DNA of 64,000 nucleotides. It comes from Muribaculaceae bacterium (GTDB lineage: Bacteria > Bacteroidota > Bacteroidia > Bacteroidales > Muribaculaceae). The DNA is taken from NCBI GenBank assembly GCA_910573745.1, contig CAJSYI010000006.1:35741-99740 (forward strand), read 5' to 3'. The position numbers and the translations under genes were made by a program. Below, in pieces: positions 52,207 through 61,783 of the stretch (the stretch's first letter is position 1; each line of letters opens with the position of its first letter). The notes under the pieces are model-generated. The model searched no databases. It was not told the DNA's origin and was given only the letters and a program-made list of their open reading frames with translations.

Positions 52207-52716
52207 ATGAATGAAGAAAGTATAGCTACTCGTCTAAAAGTCTTTATGGACTCGATGGAACTGTCCCACTCTCAGTTTGCTGATTCATGCGGCATTCCGA
52301 GGCCTACCTTGTCTCAGCTTCTTTCCGGAAGGAACAAAAAGATCAGTAATTTGCTGGTGGGGCAAATTCATAGGGCATATCCTGCCCTTTCGGTTCTTTG
52401 GCTGCTTTTCGGTGAAGGAGATATGATTGTTTCCAGTTCGGAATCTCCGGATTTTAGTCATGATCCAATTTCTGATATTTCCATATTTGAGGGCGAACGG
52501 TCGGCTGATGATGCAGGAGCCAAGGAAAACGGCGTAGAAATGCCTGATTCTTCTGTTCAATTTCGTGTGGATAAGCGGGTTAATGGAAGTTTGGGTATAT
52601 CTCACTCAAATCCTCAAATAATCAATTCTGCTCCAAATCCAAGAAAAGTAATTCAAATCACTGTTTATTACGATGACTCTACCTTTGAGACTTTCTATCC
52701 CGAAGTGAAGAAATAA
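52207..52716 (+). CDS. XRE-type helix-turn-helix regulator
   Basis: A 169-residue protein. The N-terminal third is a Cro/CI-type HTH: 'LSHSQFADSCGIPRPTLSQL' (about 19-38) followed by LSGRNKKISNLLVGQIHRAYP. The remainder is acidic and probably unstructured, ending in a short beta segment (KVIQITVYYDDSTFETFY). ATG 52207 was chosen because it follows a good promoter. It sits in the AT-rich island downstream of the Eis-like gene and could regulate it; that is inference. Confidence 0.8.
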   Translation: MNEESIATRLKVFMDSMELSHSQFADSCGIPRPTLSQLLSGRNKKISNLLVGQIHRAYPALSVLWLLFGEGDMIVSSSESPDFSHDPISDISIFEGERSADDAGAKENGVEMPDSSVQFRVDKRVNGSLGISHSNPQIINSAPNPRKVIQITVYYDDSTFETFYPEVKK

Positions 52717-53058
52717 ATTGTTTAAAACATATTTATGGTTATGACATAATCTATTTGTGAAGATTTAATATTTTTAATTTAAAATATTAGTTCTTGTATT
52801 TTAATAATCTCGTAATAGTTTTACTATTCTTTCTTCGATTTAGGCGGTTGGATGTGATATTGACGTAGGAGGCAATATCTATGTGGTTTGAGGCCATTAT
52901 TAAGATGAATGAGATTTCCCCGTAAATAGTATTTGTCAGGTTTAAATGATGTCGCCTTTTCTCGGAATATGCGCGTAATGCGAGAATCGGTTCTAACAAT
53001 AAATGGGATTGATTGTTTCAAATATTAGAATCTCACGAATCGGGCATTCTGCTATACT
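52717..53058. other. Intergenic region before the DUF389 gene
   Basis: About 340 bases, AT-rich at the left and rising towards the chromosome average at the right, which marks the right edge of the island. A 70-codon minus-strand frame is present but has no support. No clear promoter or terminator was identified. Confidence 0.5.
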
Positions 53059-54495
53059 ATGAATACAAAAGTTATCGATTCCATCAAGCGTTTTGTTGTT
53101 GACGCTAAAGCTTACTTGAATGTCGCAAGTGATATGGAACCTCAGGCCGAGGCCGAGCAGTCCATACGTTCGGGCGTTTCTTTCAAAGGCAGCCAATTGT
53201 TGGTGCTTATATTTGCGATATTCATTGCGTCTCTTGGCCTGAATACGGATAGCATTCCCGTAATCATCGGTGCGATGCTCATCTCTCCGCTTATGGGGCC
53301 TATCATAGGTATGGGTCTCGCCATAGGCATTCAGGATTACGAATTGCTGAAGCGCGGGTTGAAGAATATCGTGATGGCCGTGATCGGCTCCTTGGCTGCG
53401 TCGGCGGTGTATTTTCTCATATCGCCGCAGTATGAAGGGGCGAGTCAATTGCTTGCCCGCACCTCCCCGTCGATTTATGATGTCTTCATCGCTCTTTTCG
53501 GCGGTGCGGCCGGCATAGTCAGTATCGCTTGCAAGAACAAAGGGCAGGTAATGCCAGGCGTGGCGATAGCCACATCCCTTATGCCTCCTCTCTGCACCGC
53601 CGGTTACGGAATAGCCACATGGCAGGGCACTTTCTTTTTCGGCGCTCTTTACCTTTTCTTTACTAATATGATTTTCATTTTCGTGGCAAGCTGGATAGGA
53701 GTCAAGCTAATGGGATACAAGAAAGTCGTATATCAGGATGCGAAACGGTATAGCAAGGTTAAGGCAATAGTTTACTTTATTGTTGTGTCGGCTCTCGGAG
53801 TCAGCGCGTATCTTACGGTGCTTATGATAGGCAAAAACATCTTTATTTCCAAAGCGCAGGAGTTTGTGGCCAAAGAGATGATATTCCCGAATACGCAGGT
53901 GCTTAGCCACAGTGAGTATGTGGAGAAAGGGAAAAGGCATATCGACGTAACGCTCATCGGTGCGGCCCTGCCTAAGGATTCGCTTCAGCTTGCGATGATG
54001 AACCGTCTTGACTCTGTCGGGCTGGGAGGAACGGTGCTTACCATAAAACAGGGATTCTCGCTTACTCAGCCGCAGATTGATGACGAACAGAGTTACCAGA
54101 AGTTCTACGCCCTAATGCAGTCTCAGATTGCGGAGAGGCAGGACGAGATTGACTCATTGAAATACGTCATACACCGTGCAACGGCCTTTTCTTCGGAAAG
54201 CGGAAGGATTGTGCCTGAGGTGAAAGTCCTTTTCCCAGGCATACGCGACATCGCTCTTTCTCAGATGGTGGCTTCTTCGGTCGGGGCGGCTTCTTCCGAC
54301 ACGGTGAGCATGGTGTTCGTGAACGCGCCTGCAGGGCTGTCGAAGCAAGACCGTGCTAAGTTGGCCGAGTTTGTGTCAGTGCGTCTCAATCACAAGAACG
54401 TGCACGTTACCCTCAATCCGGCCGGCTTTCCTTGGCCCTCTGCCAAGAAGGCCGCTGCAACTGAGCGGAAAAGCATCAATAAAGGCGGCAAATAG
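53059..54495 (+). CDS. DUF389 (TIGR00341-type) membrane protein
   Basis: A 478-residue inner-membrane protein. The DUF389 core (about 45-260) shows 'IIGAMLISPLMGPIIGMGLA', GGAAGIVSIACKNKG and VAIATSLMPPLCTAGYG, with six or so hydrophobic helices. The C-terminal 200 residues are soluble, with two repeated alpha-beta units, and end in a basic tail. The function of the family is unknown. The gene restores the window's normal base composition after the AT-rich island. Confidence 0.88.
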   Translation: MNTKVIDSIKRFVVDAKAYLNVASDMEPQAEAEQSIRSGVSFKGSQLLVLIFAIFIASLGLNTDSIPVIIGAMLISPLMGPIIGMGLAIGIQDYELLKRGLKNIVMAVIGSLAASAVYFLISPQYEGASQLLARTSPSIYDVFIALFGGAAGIVSIACKNKGQVMPGVAIATSLMPPLCTAGYGIATWQGTFFFGALYLFFTNMIFIFVASWIGVKLMGYKKVVYQDAKRYSKVKAIVYFIVVSALGVSAYLTVLMIGKNIFISKAQEFVAKEMIFPNTQVLSHSEYVEKGKRHIDVTLIGAALPKDSLQLAMMNRLDSVGLGGTVLTIKQGFSLTQPQIDDEQSYQKFYALMQSQIAERQDEIDSLKYVIHRATAFSSESGRIVPEVKVLFPGIRDIALSQMVASSVGAASSDTVSMVFVNAPAGLSKQDRAKLAEFVSVRLNHKNVHVTLNPAGFPWPSAKKAAATERKSINKGGK

Positions 54496-54525
54496 AGATT
54501 GGCACGCTTCCATGGCTGTCGAAGC

Positions 54526-54544
54526 AAATCCCAAAACGGGATTT
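54526..54544 (+). terminator. Short hairpin after the DUF389 gene
   Basis: AAATCCC-AAAAC-GGGATTT, followed by a mixed T-rich stretch. A weak terminator candidate that ends just before the ddl promoter. Confidence 0.4.
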
Positions 54545-54548
54545 CTAT

Positions 54549-54579
54549 TTGGAAAAAAAGGCTTTTTTTGTTAATTTTG
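54549..54579 (+). promoter_or_regulatory. Promoter of ddl
   Basis: TTG (54549-54551), 20 bases, TAATTTTG (54572-54579), 57 bases upstream of the ddl ATG. A full consensus match. Confidence 0.75.
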
Positions 54580-54636
54580 CACCTTAATATTATATAGGGA
54601 GCGGCAGTCCGCTGTCCCGGTGTGATTTTTCCGAAT

Positions 54637-55842
54637 ATGAAAACGAATGTAGCAGTCTTTTATGGAGGCCGGAGCGTGGAGCATGAGATTTCTGTAATCT
54701 CGGCTCTTCAGGCCATAAATGCTTTCAACAGCGACAAATACAATATAATACCCATCTATATCTCAAAGCAGGGCCGCTGGTACACTGGCGCTGAACTTCT
54801 CGAAATCCGGAATTACCGCGACATGAAGTCGCTTACGGAGCGTTCGATGGAAGTCTTCATGCGCCCGGAATTCGGAGACTACAACCTCTACAAGGCCAAA
54901 AGCGGGCTTTTCAGTGCGAAAAGCCCCGTGGTGGCTGAAATCCACGTAGTGGTTCCGGTGCTTCACGGCACCAACGGTGAAGACGGCATCTTCGAGGGAC
55001 TTCTCGACACCATAGGCATACCATATGCCGGATGCAATACTCTTTCTTCAGCCAACGGCATGGACAAAATCACGATGAAGATGATTCTGCGCGAATGCGG
55101 CATTCCGGTAGTGGACTATGTATGGTTCACCGACAAGGAATGGTTCTCGCGCCGCGATGCCATAATAGACGAAGTGGAGAAGAAGCTTGGTTATCCGGTG
55201 ATTGTGAAGCCGGCCAACCTCGGTTCGAGCGTCGGCATCGGCAAGGCTTCCGACCGCGCATCGCTTATGGCCAAGATTGACAATGCCGAGAAATTCTCAC
55301 AGCGAATCATCGTGGAGCATATGATTGAGCAGCTTCAGGAAATCAACTGTTCAGTGCTCGGTGATGCCGACGACCACCAGTCGTCGGTCTTGGAAGAGCC
55401 TATCAAGACCGGAGACATCCTTTCATACGAGGACAAGTATATGGGCGGAAGCAAGGGGAGCCATGGCATGCAGAACAGCGACAAGCGCATCCCGGCCGAA
55501 TTGCCACAGGATGTAACGGAGCATATACGCCATATCGCAGGCGAGACGTTCCGTGTGCTTTCTTGCCATGGCGTGAGCCGTGTCGATGTGATGATAGATC
55601 GCAAGGACGGTGCCGTCTACGTGAACGAAATCAATACCATCCCCGGTTCGCTTTCGTTTTATCTTTGGGAAGCCACCGGCATCACGTTCGAGAAGCTGAT
55701 GGATCGCCTTGTTGAGCTTGCGCTCAAACGCAAACGTGAGTCAGAACGCAAGACGTTCACTTACGATGCCAACATCTTCGCCCTTGGCGGAGGCACAAAA
55801 GGCGGTGTCAAAGGTGCTAAAGGCGGGAAGTTCCAGGCTTAA
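54637..55842 (+). CDS. ddl: D-alanine-D-alanine ligase
   Basis: An ATP-grasp enzyme that joins two D-Ala for peptidoglycan. It is 401 residues, longer than the roughly 325-residue form common in the phylum, because of a larger N-terminal insertion and a Gly/Lys-rich tail (GGGTKGGVKGAKGG). Motifs are intact: VFYGGRSVEHEISVIS, 'KPANLGSSVGIGKASD' and NEINTIPGSLSFYLWEATG. The omega-loop reads SYEDKYMGG, with the Lys-Tyr pair typical of D-Ala:D-Ala rather than D-Ala:D-Lac ligases. It has its own promoter; ileS follows after about 60 bases. Confidence 0.92.
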   Translation: MKTNVAVFYGGRSVEHEISVISALQAINAFNSDKYNIIPIYISKQGRWYTGAELLEIRNYRDMKSLTERSMEVFMRPEFGDYNLYKAKSGLFSAKSPVVAEIHVVVPVLHGTNGEDGIFEGLLDTIGIPYAGCNTLSSANGMDKITMKMILRECGIPVVDYVWFTDKEWFSRRDAIIDEVEKKLGYPVIVKPANLGSSVGIGKASDRASLMAKIDNAEKFSQRIIVEHMIEQLQEINCSVLGDADDHQSSVLEEPIKTGDILSYEDKYMGGSKGSHGMQNSDKRIPAELPQDVTEHIRHIAGETFRVLSCHGVSRVDVMIDRKDGAVYVNEINTIPGSLSFYLWEATGITFEKLMDRLVELALKRKRESERKTFTYDANIFALGGGTKGGVKGAKGGKFQA

Positions 55843-55905
55843 GGTATAAGGTTTCAGGTATTAATGGTGCGGCTTGCCGCATTGCAAAGACAAATTTTTC
55901 AGACG

Positions 55906-58900
55906 ATGAACAAGAAATTCAAGGAATACAGCAATCAGTTAAGTCTCTCCGACGTCAACAAGGAGATGCTCAAGATATGGGACGCCAACGGCCTTTTCGA
56001 AGCGAGCATGGCCGAGCGCGAAGGTTGCCCCTCGTTCGTTTTCTACGAAGGGCCGCCGTCGGCCAACGGAATGCCGGGTATACATCATGTGATGGCCCGT
56101 ACCATAAAAGACATAACATGCCGCTACAAGACCATGCGGGGCTTCCAAGTAAAGCGCAAGGCCGGCTGGGACACCCATGGCCTCCCTGTGGAGTTGGGCG
56201 TTGAGAAGACTTTGGGAATCACCAAGGAAGACATAGGCAAGAAGATTTCCGTAGACGAATACAATGCCGCCTGCCGTCATGAGGTGATGAAATACACCAA
56301 GGAATGGACTGATCTCACCCACAAGATGGGTTATTGGGTGGATCTCGACAACCCTTATATCACATATGACAACCGATACATAGAATCTGTATGGTGGTTG
56401 CTCAAACAGCTTTACAATAAAGGTTATCTTTACAAGGGATACACCATACAGCCGTATTCTCCGGCTGCCGGGACAGGGCTGAGTTCCCATGAGCTCAACC
56501 AGCCCGGATGTTACCGCGACGTAAAGGATGCGATGGCCACGGTCATGTTTTCCATCACCGACCCGAAGCCGGAGATGACAGGATGGGGCGAGCCTTGCTT
56601 TCTTGCATGGACTACCACCCCTTGGACGCTTCCGTCCAACACGGCGCTCTGCGTAGGCCCCAGGTATGACTATGTCGCTGTCCGCACTTTCAATCCGTAC
56701 ACTGGCGAGAAGCTGACTGCGGTGCTTTGCGAGACGCTCCTTTCCGCCTATTTCAAACCGGAAGGGGCGAAGCTTCCTCTTGACGGATACAAACAGGGCG
56801 ACAAAGTGTTGCCATACGAAATAGTAGGTCGATGGAAAGGCTCAGACCTTGTAGGTATGCATTACGTGCAGCTGATGCCGTGGGTGAAGCCTGTCGAGAG
56901 GCTTGACGAGCGCAGTCCGGAATGGGTGAAGGAATATGCAGCCAAGCATCCCGAGAAGGTGTTTTCCGTTGATGCCGACCGTTTTGTGGAATGCTCCGAG
57001 GAGGCTTTCCGCGTGATTCCCGGCGATTATGTTACGACCGACGACGGTACGGGTATAGTACACATCGCACCTACTTTCGGTGCCGACGACGCCAAGGTGG
57101 CGCGCGATGCCGGAATACCGCCTCTGTTCATGGTCAGCAAGAAAGGCGCGACGCGTCCGATGGTAGACCTCAAAGGCCAGTATTATGCAATCGACGAACT
57201 TGCTCCGGAGTTTGTGGAGAAGTGCGTTGACAAGGAACTGTATTCCCGCTATGCCGGGGCATACGTCAAGAACGCATATGACCCAAAATTCTCTCCTGAC
57301 GGGAAATACGACGAGGCTGCCGCCAACAAGGCTGAAGACCTCAACGTAGAGCTTTCCATCGAACTGAAGCTTGTCGGCAAGGCGTTCCGTCTTGAGAAGC
57401 ATACCCACAACTATCCTCATTGCTGGCGTACCGACAAACCGGTGCTTTACTATCCGCTCGACAGCTGGTTCATCCGCACTCCCGAGGCGCGCGAGAAGCT
57501 TATGGCTCTGAATGAGACAATCAAGTGGAAGCCTGCTTCCACAGGCACCGGGCGTTTCGGAAAATGGCTGGAGAACGTGCAGGACTGGAACCTTTCGCGT
57601 TCGCGGTATTGGGGCACGCCCCTTCCGATTTGGCGTACTGCCGACGGAAAGGAGGAAATATGCATAGGAAGCTATCAGGAGCTTTGCGACGAGGTTGACA
57701 AGGCGGTGGCCGCTGGGGTAATGACGGAGAATCCGCTTAAGGCCAAAGGTTTCGTGCCGGGAGTGTATACAAAGGAGAACTACGACCGTTTTGACATACA
57801 CCGGCCCTATGTTGATGAGCTTGTTCTCGTGTCCCCGTCGGGCCAGCCGATGCGGCGTGAACTCGACCTCATCGACGTATGGTTTGATTCGGGTGCCATG
57901 CCTTACGCTCAGATTCATTATCCTTTTGAAAACAAGGAAGGTTTGGAGAGCGGCGAGCTTTATCCCGCCGACTTCATCGCTGAAGGCGTGGACCAGACGC
58001 GGGGATGGTTCTTCACGCTTCATGCCATAGCCGGTATGATATTCGACTCTGTTGCCTACAAGGCCGTGATTTCCAATGGTCTTGTGCTCGACAAGAACGG
58101 CAACAAGATGTCCAAGCGTCTCGGCAACGCCATCGATCCTTTTGACAACATCGAACGGTTCGGAAGCGACCCCGTGCGTTGGTATATGATTTCCAACTCG
58201 CAGCCGTGGGACAATCTCAAATACGACGAGGCCGGAGTGGCAGAGGTGAGCCGTAAGCTCTTCGCTACGCTTTACAACACTTACAAATTCTTTGCGCTTT
58301 ATGCCAACGTGGACGGATTCACGGGAGCCGAGCCGCAGGTCAATGCCGCCGAGCGTCCTGAAATCGACCGCTGGATACTCTCGCTTCTCAACAGTCTCGT
58401 GAAGGAGGTGGCCGATGCCCTCGATGACTATGAGCCTACGAAGGCTGCCCGCGCCATCGATGAATTCGTAGGCGACAATCTTTCCAACTGGTACGTGCGT
58501 CTCAACCGCAAGCGTTTCTGGGCCGGGGAGATGACTTCAGACAAGCTTTCGGCGTATCAGACGCTCTACACGTGCCTTAAGACGATTTCTCTGCTTATGG
58601 CACCGTTTGCGCCGTTCTATGCCGACCGCCTTTATAATGACCTGTGCCAGCCTGCCCAGGACGGCGACGGATACGCTTCGGTGCATCTCGCGCATTTCCC
58701 GGAGTCCGACCCGACGCTTGTTGATGAGAAGCTGGAGAAGCGTATGCGTGTTGCCCAGGATATCACTTCGGCCGTCCTCGCGCTTCGCCGAAAGGTCAAC
58801 ATCAAGGTGCGCCAACCGTTGCAGACATTGCTTGTGCCTGTTATGGACTCCGCTCAACGCGAGGCTGTGGAGGCTGTGGCCGACCTTGTGAAGAATGAGG

Positions 58901-59469
58901 TGAACGTCAAGGATATAAAGATTGTTGACAATGAAGAGAGCGGACTTGTGAAGCGCGTGAAGGCCGACTTCAAGAAGCTCGGCCCCCGCTACGGCAAGAT
59001 AATGAAAGACCTCGGAAAGGCAATCACTGCCATGTCCCAGAAGGAGATAGCCGTGCTTGAGAAAGAAGGCCGTTTTGCGTTCGAGGCTTTGCCGGGAGTT
59101 CCGGTTGTTACAACCGAGGACGTGGAGATTATTCCGGAAGACGTGCCGGGATGGCTCGTGGCCAACGACGGCAGCATCACTGTGGCCCTCGATGTTACGA
59201 TCACGCCAGGACTCAGAAACGAGGGAATGGCTCGAGAGCTTGTCAACCGCATACAGAACATCCGCAAATCGCAGGATTTCGAGATTACGGACAAGGTGGT
59301 CGTAACGCTTTCCCCGGCGGATGAGGTGAAAGAGGCCGTAGAGGCTTTCGGACGTTACATCGCTTCTCAGGTGCTTGCCGGCGAACTTGTGCTTGCAGAG
59401 CCGGGAGACGGTGCCGTGGAGTTGGACATCGACGGTCTTTCTGTCCGCGCAAAGGTGGAAAAGATTTGA
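55906..59469 (+). CDS. ileS: Isoleucine-tRNA ligase
   Basis: A class I aminoacyl-tRNA synthetase of 1187 residues, the long eukaryote-like form frequent in Bacteroidetes. The HIGH-type motif is PPSANGMPGIHHVMART (residue about 47), the editing domain is in the 200-450 region, and 'LDKNGNKMSKRLGNAID' is the KMSKS loop. The C-terminal anticodon-binding domain is complete. ATG 55906 was chosen because it starts the family N-terminus (MNKKFKEYSNQ); a longer frame upstream begins in the ddl-ileS spacer. A 10-bp hairpin follows the stop. Confidence 0.96.
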   Translation: MNKKFKEYSNQLSLSDVNKEMLKIWDANGLFEASMAEREGCPSFVFYEGPPSANGMPGIHHVMARTIKDITCRYKTMRGFQVKRKAGWDTHGLPVELGVEKTLGITKEDIGKKISVDEYNAACRHEVMKYTKEWTDLTHKMGYWVDLDNPYITYDNRYIESVWWLLKQLYNKGYLYKGYTIQPYSPAAGTGLSSHELNQPGCYRDVKDAMATVMFSITDPKPEMTGWGEPCFLAWTTTPWTLPSNTALCVGPRYDYVAVRTFNPYTGEKLTAVLCETLLSAYFKPEGAKLPLDGYKQGDKVLPYEIVGRWKGSDLVGMHYVQLMPWVKPVERLDERSPEWVKEYAAKHPEKVFSVDADRFVECSEEAFRVIPGDYVTTDDGTGIVHIAPTFGADDAKVARDAGIPPLFMVSKKGATRPMVDLKGQYYAIDELAPEFVEKCVDKELYSRYAGAYVKNAYDPKFSPDGKYDEAAANKAEDLNVELSIELKLVGKAFRLEKHTHNYPHCWRTDKPVLYYPLDSWFIRTPEAREKLMALNETIKWKPASTGTGRFGKWLENVQDWNLSRSRYWGTPLPIWRTADGKEEICIGSYQELCDEVDKAVAAGVMTENPLKAKGFVPGVYTKENYDRFDIHRPYVDELVLVSPSGQPMRRELDLIDVWFDSGAMPYAQIHYPFENKEGLESGELYPADFIAEGVDQTRGWFFTLHAIAGMIFDSVAYKAVISNGLVLDKNGNKMSKRLGNAIDPFDNIERFGSDPVRWYMISNSQPWDNLKYDEAGVAEVSRKLFATLYNTYKFFALYANVDGFTGAEPQVNAAERPEIDRWILSLLNSLVKEVADALDDYEPTKAARAIDEFVGDNLSNWYVRLNRKRFWAGEMTSDKLSAYQTLYTCLKTISLLMAPFAPFYADRLYNDLCQPAQDGDGYASVHLAHFPESDPTLVDEKLEKRMRVAQDITSAVLALRRKVNIKVRQPLQTLLVPVMDSAQREAVEAVADLVKNEVNVKDIKIVDNEESGLVKRVKADFKKLGPRYGKIMKDLGKAITAMSQKEIAVLEKEGRFAFEALPGVPVVTTEDVEIIPEDVPGWLVANDGSITVALDVTITPGLRNEGMARELVNRIQNIRKSQDFEITDKVVVTLSPADEVKEAVEAFGRYIASQVLAGELVLAEPGDGAVELDIDGLSVRAKVEKI

Positions 59470-59477
59470 TAATCGCG

Positions 59478-59501
59478 GGGATATGCCTTTTGGCATATCC
59501 C
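59478..59501 (+). terminator. Hairpin after ileS
   Basis: A perfect 10-bp stem GGGATATGCC / GGCATATCCC with loop TTTT, between ileS and the DksA-like gene. No T-tract follows, so it may only partly terminate. Confidence 0.5.
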
Positions 59502-59522
59502 TCTTGCACAACAATATGAACA

Positions 59523-59897
59523 ATGGAAGAAAACAAGAAGAGATATAGCGACGAGGAGCTTGAGGAGTTCCGGACTCTTATTCTTGCAAAGCTCGAAAAG
59601 GCTCAGAAAGAATACGAAGAGCTTTGCGGAGATCTTGCCGACGACCCCGAGGCTTCGGAAGGTTCGGGACAGAAGCATAATGTCTTTGAAGACAGCACGA
59701 GTTTTGCGTCTAAGGCTGAGACGGAACGCCTTGCGGAGCGTCAGCGTCAGTTCATCCAGAAGTTGCAGGCTGCGCTTGTGCGTGTAGACAACAAGACATA
59801 TGGCATCTGCCGCGCCACCGGAGAGCTTATTCCGAAAGACCGTCTGCGTGCCGTGCCTGTAACCACGCTTTCGATAGAAGCCAAAAACGGAAAGTGA
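59523..59897 (+). CDS. DksA/TraR-family protein with Cys-poor zinc-finger region
   Basis: A 124-residue RNA-polymerase secondary-channel factor of the DksA/TraR type. Residues 1-75 form the coiled-coil hairpin with FEDSTSFASKAETERLAERQ. The C-terminal globular part 'YGICRATGELIPKDRLRAVP' followed by TTLSIEAKN keeps only one of the four zinc Cys of classical DksA; this pattern is usual for the Bacteroidetes branch. It probably works with (p)ppGpp or independently on rRNA and stress promoters. Its stop overlaps the GTG of lspA. Confidence 0.88.
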   Translation: MEENKKRYSDEELEEFRTLILAKLEKAQKEYEELCGDLADDPEASEGSGQKHNVFEDSTSFASKAETERLAERQRQFIQKLQAALVRVDNKTYGICRATGELIPKDRLRAVPVTTLSIEAKNGK

Positions 59898-60562
59898 TCA
59901 TTTTGGAAGCGAAAGACGTTTCTTGCCCGTCTCGCTTGTCGGCGGGATGGATGGTGGTTCTGATTGCCGTAGCCGTCGTGCTTTTTGACCAGATTGTGAA
60001 GATCTGGGTCAAGACTTCGTTCTATCTCGGCGAGGATTTGCCCATCACGTCATGGTGGCATCTCAAGTTCATTGAGAACAACGGTATGGCTTTCGGTCTG
60101 GAGCTGTGGAACAAGCTTTTCCTCACTCTTGGCCGTATTGCAGCCGTGGCTCTGTTCATATGGTTCGTGGTCAGGGTAAAGTGCGTGGAAGGCATCCGTC
60201 GAGGCTTTCTCGTGGCAATGGCGTTGATAATAGCCGGTGCTGCAGGCAACATATTTGACTGCGTGTTCTACGGAGTGGTCTTCAACGACCCTATGCCGCC
60301 GGAACTGGCCCAGGCTTTTGCTCCCGGAGGCGGATATGCCGGATGGTTTGAAGGCCGGGTGGTCGATATGCTCTATTTCCCTCTGTTCGATTTCCGTTGG
60401 CCGGAATGGGTGCCCTTTGTCGGCGGTCAGCATTTTGAGTTTTTCCAATACATCTTCAATGTGGCCGACTCAGCTATATGCATCGGAGTGGCATTGCTGA
60501 TATTCTTCTATTCCCGCGATTTCTCACTTGCTTTCGCTTCGTTGGAAAAGAAGAAAGGATAA
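59894..60562 (+). CDS. lspA: Lipoprotein signal peptidase (GTG start)
   Basis: An inner-membrane aspartic protease that removes the signal peptide of prolipoproteins. The 222-residue protein has four hydrophobic helices and both catalytic Asp regions: AGAAGNIFDCVFYG...GRVVDMLYFP and 'IFNVADSAICIGVALLI'. It carries an insertion of about 40 residues between the last two helices, common in Bacteroidetes. The start GTG at 59894 overlaps the stop of the DksA-like gene (GTGA), indicating coupled translation. Confidence 0.94.
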   Translation: MIILEAKDVSCPSRLSAGWMVVLIAVAVVLFDQIVKIWVKTSFYLGEDLPITSWWHLKFIENNGMAFGLELWNKLFLTLGRIAAVALFIWFVVRVKCVEGIRRGFLVAMALIIAGAAGNIFDCVFYGVVFNDPMPPELAQAFAPGGGYAGWFEGRVVDMLYFPLFDFRWPEWVPFVGGQHFEFFQYIFNVADSAICIGVALLIFFYSRDFSLAFASLEKKKG

Positions 60563-60576
60563 GATAAAAGGTGTGG

Positions 60577-61542
60577 ATGATGAAGACACGTATCGCCCCT
60601 TTGGCCGCAGCCGGTCTTGTGCTGTTGTCGTCAGCATGCAGCCGCCGTCCCGACGGCGTGCTTTCAGATGATGAGATGACCGACGTGATGGTGGACATGA
60701 AACTTGCGGAAAGCTATGCGAATTCGTATGGGGGCAGTCCGTCAGATTCCATCCCTCAGAGGATTGCCCGTGCGGTGCTCGACAAGTATGGGGTCAGCAG
60801 GGCTGATTTCGATACGACTTTGGCCTGGTATGGACGCAATTTCGACGATTACGTGGGTCTTTACGACAAGATGGAGAGTCGGCTTGCCGAGCGTCAGAAG
60901 GATTATGTGTCTGTGGAAGCGTCCGGTGAAGACGGCGTCGGAGACCTCTGGCCCTACTCGCGGCGTATGTTCATCTCCCCAAAAGGGGATTCAGACGGGT
61001 TCACATTCTCTGTTTCCCGCCCGGATGTCAAGCCCGGTGAATCGCTGAGGTGGATGATGCGTCTCAATTCCGTCGCGGACGGGAAAATGCTCATAGGCGT
61101 GGACTATTCCGACGGCACTTCTGACTATGCGGTTCGTTCCGTGGCCGGAAACAGGAAGCAGGAACTTGTCCTTCATACCGATACTGCGCGTGAACTGAAG
61201 AGGGTGTTCGGCAATTTCCGGATACGTCTTGACGGAAGGCCTTTGTGGATTGACAGCATATCGTTGACCCATAAGAATGTGGCCGAAGATGAGCGAAGAT
61301 ATGGAATGTCCTCTTCACGTTACCGTCTGCCTGAGAAATACGATGCATTAAAGGCTCGCAGGAAAGCTATGGCCGACAGTCTGCAATCTGCCGACGAACG
61401 GAATTCGTCAAACAAGAAGGTTTCTGAGGTGTCTGCGGAAACTGCCGTCTCGCCAGAGATGATGCGTCCCGGCTCTACTGTTGCGATGCCTCGAATGCAA
61501 AAGGATGCCGATGGAGAAAAAACGCTCAGGATGCGACGCTGA
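60577..61542 (+). CDS. DUF4296 lipoprotein
   Basis: A 321-residue lipoprotein (signal MMKTRIAPLAAAGLVLLSSAC). The DUF4296 domain is at about 28-115 ('VLSDDEMTDVMVDMKLAES', YGVSRADFDTTLAWYGRN). The middle is a beta-rich domain, the C-terminus is charged and probably flexible. The function of the family is unknown. Placement right after lspA, its own processing enzyme, is common in this phylum. Confidence 0.85.
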   Translation: MMKTRIAPLAAAGLVLLSSACSRRPDGVLSDDEMTDVMVDMKLAESYANSYGGSPSDSIPQRIARAVLDKYGVSRADFDTTLAWYGRNFDDYVGLYDKMESRLAERQKDYVSVEASGEDGVGDLWPYSRRMFISPKGDSDGFTFSVSRPDVKPGESLRWMMRLNSVADGKMLIGVDYSDGTSDYAVRSVAGNRKQELVLHTDTARELKRVFGNFRIRLDGRPLWIDSISLTHKNVAEDERRYGMSSSRYRLPEKYDALKARRKAMADSLQSADERNSSNKKVSEVSAETAVSPEMMRPGSTVAMPRMQKDADGEKTLRMRR

Positions 61543-61570
61543 GAAGCCGGGATTTGTTTGCCGACGACTG

Positions 61571-61765
61571 ATGTCGCGACAAGTTACGGTAATCGGAATC
61601 GACGGGGAAGAGAGCCGTTGCGGTCTCTCAGTGGCTTCGTTGACGCTTTCTGCCGACGGCCGCGTTGCAGAAGTGGAAGTAGTGCCTTATGTGCGCGAAG
61701 AGGCCGGGGTTGAATTCATCCCACGGCCTTTGGTCATCGACCTCCGGACTGGCACTTGTGGCTGA
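61571..61765 (+). CDS. Small hypothetical protein
   Basis: A 64-residue protein (MSRQVTVIGIDGEESRCGLS...) of mixed beta character with no family I recognise. The frame is open upstream into the DUF4296 gene, but the ATG at 61571 lies past that gene's stop. It ends 18 bases before the HEPN gene. It may be a real small gene or an unused frame. Confidence 0.45.
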   Translation: MSRQVTVIGIDGEESRCGLSVASLTLSADGRVAEVEVVPYVREEAGVEFIPRPLVIDLRTGTCG

Positions 61766-61783
61766 GACTTAGCGCAATCAACA

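Noticed and set aside
52787..52999. 70-codon minus-strand frame before the DUF389 gene
   Set aside because: No domain, no start signal and basic low-information composition.
56842..58023. Long open frame (393 codons) antisense to ileS
   Set aside because: It lies wholly inside the well-conserved ileS gene, has no recognisable domain, and is a by-product of GC-rich codon use.
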